Below are positions 55,530 through 64,000 of a stretch of 64,000 nucleotides of DNA, in pieces (the stretch's first letter is position 1; every line of letters starts with the position of its first letter). A program made the position numbers and the translations under genes. Source of the stretch: Marasmius tenuissimus. Lineage: Eukaryota; Basidiomycota; Agaricomycetes; Agaricales; Marasmiaceae. The notes below the pieces were generated by a model. That model was given only the letters and a program-made list of their open reading frames with translations. It ran no database searches and was not told the origin of the DNA. Location: positions 124,001 through 188,000 of the forward strand of contig JAQOTA010000018.1 in the NCBI GenBank assembly GCA_029532415.1, written 5' to 3'.

Positions 55530-56952
55530 ATGGACAACGGTACGTGCTCAGCAATACAAATCGACCATCACCACCACCACCATGACGGCGACAGGCTCGA
55601 CATGTACATATGACGACCAGTTTTTTCGACATTTCAACCAAACGGCTCAAGGCCGCTCAGTGTCTGCTTCTCGTTTTCGCCTTTCGAACCGTCGACTTGA
55701 ATCTTTCACAAGTTTCTCTTCGACTCGACTCGGGTTTTCTTTTGAAATCCTTTTTTCCACGAATTGCTACGGGTTCCACCGCAATGGTTCACACCTTCGC
55801 TCGAAATGTCGAAAAAAAAGTAACATAGAAAACGTCTCTGCACTCTGCACGAACTCTCGCCTTTCGCCCTACCTATATCGTCACTTCCAACAATTCCAAC
55901 CGTTGTCGACCAATGTGCAAACCTAACTTTCACTTCTTCCTTTCCCCCCTCAACTTACTTCAGCCTGGCAATCCCAAGACGCAACTTCAGGTATCAGTAT
56001 TCCTGTTCAAGAAAATGGAGGTGGAGGAGGAAGCCCACGTGCAGACGACTCCGGGTTCTCTAATTCAAATGGAGGTGCCAACGGAGGAAGTGGCCCCAGG
56101 AGGTCTTCACGGAGTCGGAGTCCAAGAGATAGGGACGACAGGGGGTGAGTTGTCTTTACTTTGCATATGTCAACTACGTCCTCTGACAAGTATTTCGTTC
56201 ACCCAGTCGCGGCGACGACGGAGAGTCAAACAACCCCGGAAACAACCTCCATGTGTCTGGGTTGAGTAACAAAGTCGATTCGCGTGACCTTGAGGCTGCA
56301 TTCACAAAAATAGGGAGAGTGAGTTGCCAAACGTTCTACTGGGATGCTTCCACCTGCTCACCCTCATGCTCCTCGTTCAGGTTATCAAAGCCCAGGTTGT
56401 CTATGATCCTCACACCCGCGAATCCCGTCTGTTCGGGTTCGTGACAATGCAATCTGCGGATGAGGCCGAGGCAGCTGTTGCAGCTCTCAATGCAACGGAG
56501 TTCATGGGCAAAGTCATGACTGTTGCGAAGGTGGGCTTTCTTCCTCAATGGAGACAAGTCGTCAGTGCTCACTTCTGTTATGAATAGGCCCGACGTGGAA
56601 GAGCCAGAACCCCGACACCGGGAAGATACCACGGGCCCAGCAAGCGAAGCGGAAACACTTGTATGTCTTGTTGTCTTATCCCAAGTATCCACGCTCATTC
56701 TTCATAGTCGACCGTCCCTACGATCCCCGCCCCTACGACTCTCGCTATGCAAGAGACTACGATGACCGACGTGGTGGTCGTGGTGGTCGCTACGACAGAG
56801 ATCGTGGAAAGTACGACGACCGCGACCGTGACAGGGGAGAGAGGGGGGACCGCTACAGGGACTATGACAGGGACAGAGAGAGGGACAGAGATTACCGAAG
56901 GGATGATAGGGAGAGGAGGTATGATGACAGGGATCGTGAGAGGAGGTACTAA
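55530..56952 (+). CDS. Tra2-like SR-related splicing regulator
   Basis: Exon 1 is only 10 nt (ATGGACAACG at 55530-55539) and joins in phase to the exon at 55964 (MDN-A-WQSQDATSG). Next are a Gly/Ser/Arg-rich N-terminus (RRSSRSRSPRDRD) and one RRM with RNP2 (LHVSGL) and RNP1 (RLFGFVTM). After the RRM comes RRGRARTPTPGRYHGP, close to the linker that marks transformer-2 proteins, then a Tyr/Arg/Asp-rich RGG/RD tail ending DRDRERRY. It should bind exonic enhancers in pre-mRNA and direct splice-site choice in the nucleus. The 424-nt first intron is far longer than others here (about 50-60 nt), a common sign of splicing-based autoregulation in SR genes. Confidence 0.85.
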
Positions 56953-57473
56953 GGGATGGAGACCAGGTCGTCGCGGTACGGTGTGCCTCATTCTGCACCG
57001 TGCCCGTATAGCGGACTATCCCTTCTGCGCTCAGTGACACTTGCCGTTTCGTGATTCCCTTGCCATGTCTTCTTTCTCCCGTTCTCTACTATAAGCGCTC
57101 AGTCAACTTGTGCGGCTTGTGGTTCCTGTGGTTCCTCTCCAAACTCTCTCTTCAACTTCACCATGCCTTCGTTCATCCATATGCATGTGATACATATACT
57201 AGTCGTGATCGTTTATTAGGACCTATGTACTGATGTTCGTATTCTATAAAGCAGCGTAAAAAGTATCGTGGAATGCATTATGTTTATTCGCTCTGCAGAC
57301 AACACTCACGTCTGATGGTTATGGCACGAAGGTAAGTAGGAACGTAGGGATAACTGGCATCGAACATTCAAGTACTCGTACAGTTTCGAAATCGGAATTC
57401 TAGATTCTAGTATATCGTTCCCCGCAATGAATTCTATGACCTTCGTCGATCGCTTTGGACACGATCCAAAGCC
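56953..57473. other. Intergenic region between convergent genes
   Basis: It contains the 3' flanks of the Tra2-like and DUF6699 genes. No gene is recognised. Confidence 0.5.
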
Positions 57474-58795
57474 CTACGGACGAGTTGTGAAGAACCTCCA
57501 CACCGGTATGCTAGGTCCCAATTCTCTGCCCACAGAGTGGGAGTCGAAACCGAGTTCCAACCCTCGAAAGACCGTCTCGCCTAGCAAGAAGTCGATCCGT
57601 CTGATCGTCTTATCTCCTCTGCTCATCGCAGTAGCCATGACGGCTTCCCTTTCGTCCCCGGTCACCCAATGGCTGTAAAACTCTATGTCCGTAACGGGTC
57701 GGTTGAGCTCTTCGATTAAGACATAGAGCAAGTCGTAGATCGTAACTCCGGTGGCTTCGGTGGATCGGATGGGGCCGAGCAGCCAAGGGAGGGAAGGGTG
57801 TGTTAGGCTGATAGCATTGACTGGGGCAGTATGGGAGGAGCTCGAAGGTAAAATTGCTGATTGATACAACTCGGAGGCGGTGAGTGGACGATGGAGGGTA
57901 TGCGAGAGCGTTGGTAGACGGGCGAGCGCGGAGAGCGCTGTTTCCCATCGGAGGTCACAGGAAATCGGATATTGGCTCCTTCGGGAGGAGATGAAGGCTA
58001 TAAGAGGGTTTGGCTTCAAGTTTGAGGCAGCTATGTGTCTGTCTATTTGGAAGTAGCGGATCAGCTATCTCGGAATTGTGGGAGGTGTTTGATAGGATAT
58101 TTACCTATCCAAGACTTGAATCTCCCGCAGGGTGTACGACTCTTGGTGTCTTGCTTCCAATTCGTCCTAAAGTCCTTCGGAAGAGACGGTGGGCCGGGGA
58201 AGTCGTCGAATGTATGTCCATCTTTCTCTCTGTGTCTTTTCCGGAGATGCTTCCGGACGGGTAAAGGTCCGGGCATTGGCCAGGGTGTGTATGGGGGAGG
58301 CGCGGGCGGAAGAAGCGGCGGAGAAGCAGGCGTATAGGGAACAAGAGCATTATGGGGCTGAGCACCAGGAGTGACATGAAGAATATTCGGAGGGGCGGGT
58401 GCAGGAGTTGTAGTGATTCCAATGTTACCGCCAGGCCCAGGTGTGAAGGTGCCAATAAACGGTGTCGGAAATTGGTGTCCATGTTCATGATCGGGAGAAC
58501 ATCCATAGGCCGGATGGCGAGGAACAGCGTAGAAGTTGAAGGGACCCGGAGTCTGGTTTGCAACAGCGTTGGCATTTACTCCCCACTGAGCTCTCCAAGC
58601 TTCCGCCTGCTTCCGTCTCTCCCTCTCCAGCCAAACACGATTCGCAAATTCGACATCTCCCGGTGTGTTTCCGGGTGCCCATGGATTTCCTACTGCTCCT
58701 GGCGTTGCTAATCCAAGTGCAGGGACATATGGTGTATGAGGGCCATAATACCCCCATCGATATGGATCCCGATGCCAGTCATTCCAGGGTTGCAT
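57474..58795 (-). CDS. DUF6699-domain protein
   Basis: The start at 58795 opens a Trp/Tyr/Pro/Gly-rich N-terminus (MQPWNDWHRDPYRWGYYG) and a long proline-rich linker. One intron (GTAAAT donor near 58104, acceptor at about 58035) joins WI-A-ASNLKPNPLIAF to the folded C-terminal domain. That domain has SCDLRWETALSAL, ISLTHPSLPWLLGPIR, GVTIYDLLYVLIEEL, and IRRIDFLLGETVFRGLEL, ending IPVWRFFTTRP. The order of strands and the ITHP..LPW, VTVYDVL and D.L.G.T.F.GL pattern match DUF6699, a basidiomycete-expanded domain of unknown function. About 405 residues. No enzyme motif is seen. Confidence 0.8.
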
Positions 58796-59809
58796 GGGGT
58801 ATTCTTGTGGGTTATTATGGATTCTGGTTTGGCTAAACGGTTTTTCAGCTCATTGAATGTAATTTATAAGACAAGACCGTTGCTCTCATACCTACCGTAT
58901 GCTGTCCGTGGCGTACTAGCAGGAAACCTTGTTATCGATTCGTCGCCACCTTCTGCTTCTGTTCGTTGTTGGGCAGCCAAAGTACAATAGCTCTTTTATG
59001 CAGTGGTCCGAATAGCACCCACAATCAAGCTATTGTTGACATTCTGTAAATGGAGAACAAAGGATAAAGGAACAGTGAACGATGGTCGCGATTGCGCAGC
59101 TTCAAGCAGTCTGTGAACGTATCGTGTATCACGTAGTACACCTCGTGTCTAGTTCTTTACTGCCTTGAGGTCTGACACGAGTTTGAGAAGGGGAAGAATC
59201 GACTGTGGGCATCGTTATCGATTTGTAAGTGGGTTTGGGCCGCTGGATGTTTGATCATCAATTTGGACAAAAAAAGTTAGACTGGGGCGTGAAAAAGTTC
59301 CGTGGGTAGCAATGATCGGAATTTGCCGGTGCTACACCCGCTCTCCCACCATCCCTCTCAGCCTTCAAGTCGAACTTGGGTGCTGAAATGCAACCATCCC
59401 GGGTTCGAGTTCTCGCGAAGGAGAAAGTGCATGTTAGTCGACAGTTGGGGCGTCAATGAACCTCATTCGCTCTAATATAGTTAGGAATCTCACAACATGA
59501 TTCCCAGTCTGCACGAAGTCTCCTCCTTTGAGGCTGTAATACTACTTCTATTCTCAACATCTACCTTTGTCGCATTCAACAGCGGTAACTTTCACTACAT
59601 AGCCTCAGCCCACATAGATTGTCTCTACAAAGTCTCAATCCCGAATGTTTACTTATCTGATAATGATTTTTGGTTCACCAGTCGTATCCTCTAACAACTT
59701 ACAAGGAACGCGGCAAGGCCATTGTGCCATTCCAGCACAAAAGCACGGTGTCGGTGATTACTGGTCTCCTAAAGGTCGAATAGTAGTGCGATACTCCGTG
59801 TGCAACTTT
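58796..59809. other. Intergenic region, no gene recognised
   Basis: The frames 59497-59694 and 59645-60025 have weak protein character. Some of this may be decayed 5' sequence of the peroxidase relic that follows, but exons 1-3 could not be aligned. Confidence 0.4.
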
Positions 59810-60055
59810 ACTCTGGTGGGCCGTGGCCGACCTTATCGCAATGTGCGCTCTCTTTGTCCCTGCTGTCTGCGGAACCCCGAACCATACTCCCATCCCTGGG
59901 CCGAGCTGGTCGAATTGACGCAACCTCGACTCCGGCCCAGGCATCCTCGAACCCCACCACACCCCCACCGAGTCTCGGAATGCTCAGAGCTCCAGGATAC
60001 TCTCAATCAGAGGCTATTGCATTGAGTTTTTGTGGTGGTATGACGGGTTAATTGC
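59810..60055 (+). pseudogene. Peroxidase relic (exon 4 equivalent)
   Basis: The plus-strand reading ADLIAMCALFVPAVCG and TPNHTPIP continues after a frame change as GRAGRIDATSTPAQ, SLGMLRAPGYSQSEAIALSF and CGGMTG. This parallels exon 4 of copies A and B (DIIAMGTIFAYAHCGGPNH, RAGRVDAKSAG, GFTQSEMIALVACGHTVGG). The proximal His region is lost and the frame is broken, so it cannot work. It is the most diverged of the four peroxidase loci. Confidence 0.72.
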
Positions 60056-60129
60056 TAGGTTAGTACTGGATCTTCCGACTATCGTCCTTGCTACGATCTG
60101 GCAAGGTACATAGCCGTGCAGCTTTGTTT

Positions 60130-60470
60130 TGAGCTCTGTGGGTGCCACCTGTACTAGGTCTACAGGCTCATTTATTTTAGTGCTATGGGAATGGGACCCG
60201 AGGACATTCATTATCTATATTCTGCAGTCCTGCTCGAAGTCGACACCCACATGAATCCACAAAGTCGGGGCATTACGTCACAGTGCGGGGTTTGAATTTG
60301 TCGCGTTCTGTTCCAGCTTGGTTACTGCTTGGTGCCCTCCATCTTCTTCGTTCCCAATTTTAAGAACTTCAACTGAACCTCTGTTGCTCTCATGTATCTG
60401 CTTTGCGACTGCGGTAATCGGGCATGTGGCGTAAACGTGGTCAAAGCGAAGTAAAAGACTGTGAAGACTG
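60130..60470 (+). repeat. Hsp70 upstream repeat, first copy
   Basis: This region resembles 63580-63940 in the same orientation. The strongest block is CGACACCCAC followed within 40 bp by ATTACGTCACAGTGCGGGG (60270-60288), and a later block with AAACGTGGT. It sits 390-730 bp upstream of the Hsp70-like start and so is probably part of the promoter. TTACGTCA is a consensus site for ATF/CREB-type bZIP factors. Confidence 0.6.
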
Positions 60471-60762
60471 ATGAGTATGTATTATTTTTCTTTGTCCGAA
60501 TCTAGACGCTTGCATAGTTGCTTACGCTCCAGCCCTCAAAGATAAAGGGAAACTGATTTCAGAAATATAATTCGGGGCCTACATGCACGTCTAACAGCAC
60601 GCAGCCGTGGCAACTATGCACTCCAATTGTCTCCAAACGAGCAAGCACCTTTCCATCTCATGACGTGAATGATCCCTTTCAGAGATAAACTCAAGCGCGC
60701 GCTCGGGCACGTTTCTTCGTTCTTCAAAGGGAATGAATGACTGCGCTTGTGGTTTCCAGAGA

Positions 60763-60770
60763 TATATAAA
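60763..60770 (+). promoter_or_regulatory. TATA box of the Hsp70-like gene
   Basis: TATATAAA lies 88 bp upstream of the start codon at 60858, consistent with a leader of about 60 nt. Confidence 0.6.
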
Positions 60771-60857
60771 CAACATAACCGATGGAAGCCGCGTACCCAT
60801 CTCTTAACAAGACCTACATCACTCCTCCCCCTCTAAATAACTACTCTTGCCTCGACG

Positions 60858-63417
60858 ATGTCCACTACTACCCGCAAAGCCTACCAAGGATTATTCCGAA
60901 AAATAGTCATCGCGTTTGACGTGGGGACTACCTATAGCGGTGCCTCTTACGCGGTGCTCGACCCGGGATTGCCACCCATGATTGAGGGCGTGTCCAAGTG
61001 AGTTCCAGGGCTCCAGTACCGTTCGCAAAGGTTTGTTTGTGCTGACACTTTCCTCAAGGTTCCCAGGTCAAGGAAAGGTCGGCGGTGATTCGAAGATCCC
61101 ATCAATCATATATTACGACCAGGAAGGTAAAGTTCGTGCTGTTGGGGCAGAGGCTACGGAAGGTTCGTTTTTAGAAGAAGCAGAGGATAAAGAGTACATC
61201 CGCGTCGAGTGGTGCGCGTTTCCTTGTTGTTCCCTCTTTGTTGAGTAGGGGATGCTGAATGTCTCTTCTCATCAATGAACAGGTTCAAGCTACACCTGCG
61301 ACCAACCGACCTCGAGAAGCCCAGCGAGTCGCAGGCGCTGGTTCAGATCTCAGACTTACCTCCCCTTCCTCCGAACAAAAAGCCCGTTGACATTTTCGCT
61401 GACTTTCTTGGATACCTTCACAAATGGACCATCAACTTCATCAAAGAGAATCGTGGCGAGGAGTTCTTCTCTTTAGTCGAACACCATATCGAATACGTGT
61501 TGAGCCACCCGAACGGGTGGGAAGGAGCGCAGCAAGCACAGATGCGGCAGGCCGCGGTCAGTGCTGGGCTAGTTTCTGCCGATGAGGCGGATTCGCGTCT
61601 GCAATTCGTCACTGAGGGCGAGGCGAGTCTTCACTATTGCATCAACAAGGGTGTTATGAGGGATGTGGATGAGGTGCGTTGCAATTCCCCTTCAGTCGTT
61701 CATTCATACACTGTTGCTGACTCTCGCTACTTTTTGCTTATTCAGGAGGGGCAGAAAGGCTTCATCATTGTTGACGCAGGAGGAGGAACCATCGATGTCA
61801 GCGCGTACAAGAAGTCGGGGTCAGGCAGATACGAAGAGATTACCAAGACGCAATGTAAGTTCTTATTTTATCCTTCGGAGGGCGCTGGTTCGCTAACTTG
61901 GTAGCAGGCAGACTCCAGGGTTCCGTGTATGTGACGCGTCGCGCTTTCAGTTGGATTGAGAGTGTGTTGTTTTCCATGTCACATCGTGATACGGTTGCTC
62001 AGCGATTCGCAACTTCCAGGCAAACTGAAGGACTCGAATTACGGAACACGACAGGACATCGTTCAGATGGCAAACGTATTCGACAAGACGACCAAGCTTT
62101 CTTTCCGGGATGAGGCAGATACGGGCTACATCCATTTCGGGTCTCCGCGGGACAAGGATTTGTCGGTGGGGATCAATCGCGGTCAGCTGAAGATACCTGG
62201 GTGAGATTCGGATGCGACGGAGAGTGATCAGGTGTTCTGACTCGGCTGACAGGGAAGCTATGAAATCATTTTTTACGCCCTCTGTGGATGAGATTCTCGA
62301 AGCTATTCATGAGCAGATGAAGGAGGTGGAGGCGAATGTACCTATTTCGGTGAGCGCGTCATTTCTAGTCTTGTCCTATCGCTCGCCGCCGTGATACTGA
62401 TATAACGACCTCATCTAGTCTGTGTTTCTCGTTGGAGGATTCGCTGCTAGCGACTATCTCTTTTCGGCACTCCAATCATCTTTGAGCCAAATCAATCTAA
62501 GCTTCTACCGGCCTGATGGGTTTCTGTGAGCGTCACTTACCCTGATTGTCGCCCCAGGAGTATCCTAACTGACTCTAACGCTTCGCAGGAATAAAGCCGT
62601 TGCAGATGGTGCGGTCTCATTTCACCTCGACCATAGGGTGTCTACCAGAGTTGCACGATTTACCTATGGAGCCGGATGCAACGCCTGCTACATACCTTTC
62701 GATCCCGAGCATGAGGAGCGCGCCTCGACTGTTTATACCAACCTCAAAGGCGTGAAGATGATCCCTGGTCACTTTACTCATATCCTTCCCAAAGTAGGTT
62801 CTACGCCGCAATGCGGCCTTGTTGGGTACGCGGCTGACTTTGGACCATAGGGAACCCGCGTACACGAAGAAACAGAGTTTCGAAAGGGATACTCCAGGCT
62901 GTCACTGGATGCAGCTTCTCTTCGGCATATTTCGATCGACATTCGTCATTACAGGGGCCGCGGAGATGCCCCACATTGGCTTGACGTTGACCCTAGTACG
63001 TGATCCGTTGTGGTTTCAAAGCCTGGGGCGGCCAATGTCGGTTACCTTTCTTCATTTTATAGAGCGATTCCCTGTGCTTTGCACGATAGAAGCCGATATC
63101 CCAGAATCCGATAACTTCACTCGCCGGCGATATAACACAAGCACAGGGGAGTATTACGATTGCGATTACGACGTGGTTCTTCTCTTTGGCCTTACGGAGC
63201 TCAAAGCCCAAATTGCTTGGGAAGTCGGGGTGAGTGATCACTTTGATAGTCTGCTCGTAAAGCCACTAAATCCATGATGTTTCGACCTCTCAGGGTGAAG
63301 AGAGAAGGTACAGAGCTCCGTGTTCTTCATTATCTTGTTTGTGTTCTCATCGCCATTCTCATCCTCAGGGGCCCCGCCACTGTGGTATACGACCAGAACG
63401 AAGTCCAACGTGATTGA
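60858..63417 (+). CDS. Hsp70-like ATPase (fungal expanded group, HSPA12-like)
   Basis: About ten exons join from the ATG at 60858 to a stop at 63417, giving roughly 600 residues. The actin/Hsp70 ATPase signatures are present: phosphate-1 loop IAFDVGTTYSGASY with Asp21, phosphate-2 loop IIVDAGGGTIDVSAY, and the adenosine motif VFLVGGFAASDYLF. Other parts fit divergent fungal Hsp70s, for example FDKTTKLSFRDEAD and KAVADGAVSFHLDH. The C-terminal part (ARFTYGAGCNACYIPF onward) is unlike the peptide-binding domain of true Hsp70, so the partner and substrate are unknown. The gene seems intact. The upstream region is repeated beyond its 3' end. Confidence 0.88.
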
Positions 63418-63579
63418 GTCACCAACCTAATCAGAGATGGCCTGGCTCGGAGTCGACCTAATATCATAGAGCATTTATAGTCCTTTTTGTAATTACAAAC
63501 CGGTCGATGGCAAAGCTATTCTTCAATTTTTGCTCCTTGCCTCTACAGAGCTGCAACCTTGTCGAATCCAAAACGGCCA

Positions 63580-63940
63580 TCCGGACTCTAGCTAGACCCT
63601 ACAGAGTACCTCCTTGATCGAACGGTGCCTCTCGGAAGGTTGCACGTGGGAGGACATTTAAAAACTAGCTCTGATTCAGTTCTGTCGAAGCTAATGCAGC
63701 CGACACCCACTTGAACCCACAACGTTCGGGTATTACGTCACAATGCGGGGTTCGAATTTTCTATCTCGTAATTTCGTTCAAGCTTCAGCTACATACCTTG
63801 TACACATACCGTTTTTCCTCCCCCTTCATCTAGAATTCCAAAATTCGCGCCCCCGTGCCCGGAGCTGTATATGGACACGCTGTGCAAACGTGGTAGTCAA
63901 AAGTGGTGATTAGTTTAAATAAGCTCGTGTAGTACGTGAG
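63580..63940 (+). repeat. Hsp70 upstream repeat, second copy
   Basis: This is the counterpart of 60130-60470, with CGACACCCAC at about 63701, ATTACGTCACAATGCGGGG at 63733-63751 and AAACGTGGT near 63887. If spacing is kept, a paralogue start codon would lie about 585 bp after the bZIP site, near 64320, outside the window. Confidence 0.6.
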
Positions 63941-64000
63941 TACGCCTTTCCTACGGTATTTTGCCACTGCGATTTGACTTGTTCACCCTAAATCATTAGA

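Noticed and set aside
56695..57040. Antisense frames rich in Val/Pro/Ile opposite the Tra2-like tail
   Set aside because: They are shadows of the repetitive Arg/Asp/Tyr codons on the plus strand.
59375..59420. Possible tRNA signalled by a GGTTCGAGTTC B-box-like word
   Set aside because: The T stem would contain a mismatch and two wobbles, and no matching acceptor or D arm exists upstream.
1..64000. CRISPR arrays, bacterial operons or prophage signals
   Set aside because: No regularly spaced repeats were seen, and introns plus gene families show eukaryotic nuclear DNA.

Overview
The window is nuclear DNA from a filamentous basidiomycete, most likely an Agaricomycete mushroom-forming fungus. 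Genes carry many short introns (about 45-70 nt, GT..AG), and the families present are typical of that group: a Plavaka-type DNA transposon, DUF6532 and DUF6699 proteins, a Ty1/copia element, GMC oxidoreductase, S10 carboxypeptidase, P450, PL14 lyase, an F-box/LRR-like protein and an expanded Hsp70-like family. All identifications come from reading translations and splice sites by eye; no search was run.

The left third (1-22.4 kb) is dominated by mobile DNA. After a decayed non-LTR retrotransposon end and an unrecognised spliced gene or relic lies a CACTA-like Plavaka element (about 2.3-8.34 kb). Its transposase (minus) and a DUF6532 protein (plus) are divergently transcribed and both still readable. 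A gene-poor spacer separates it from an apparently intact, very young Ty1/copia element (10450-16844): two 321-bp LTRs that look identical, a 5-bp target duplication, a 1802-residue uninterrupted polyprotein and a primer site that fits the anticodon arm of initiator tRNA-Met. Beyond it are a diverged duplicated block interrupted by another Plavaka-like end, a peroxidase gene fragment, a small orphan protein gene and a 515-bp MITE with 84-bp inverted termini.

The centre (23.7-44 kb) is gene-dense and rich in secreted or oxidative enzymes: a heme peroxidase, a serine carboxypeptidase (convergent, 2 bp apart), calcipressin, an aryl-alcohol-oxidase-like GMC enzyme, an alpha/beta hydrolase with a TAP-like C-terminus, a second copy of the small orphan family, an intron-containing tRNA-Ala(CGC) and a P450. 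A 120-bp fragment of the GMC gene lies about 5 kb downstream of its source.

The right third (43-64 kb) mixes core housekeeping genes with lineage-specific ones. RPC8 (RNA polymerase III) and ATG101 (autophagy initiation) share a 260-bp divergent promoter. Next come a disordered protein, a PL14 lyase, an F-box/LRR-like gene with an apparent frameshift, an unrecognised membrane protein, a second complete peroxidase with the same exon structure as the first, a Tra2-like splicing factor with a long first intron, a DUF6699 protein, a peroxidase relic and an Hsp70-like chaperone. The region upstream of the Hsp70-like gene is repeated after its 3' end, which predicts a tandem paralogue just outside the window.

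The strongest leads are the four-locus peroxidase family, the Plavaka/DUF6532 pairing, the small LEPRAGALPRR protein family and the duplicated Hsp70 upstream region. No clearly new defence or biosynthetic system was seen.
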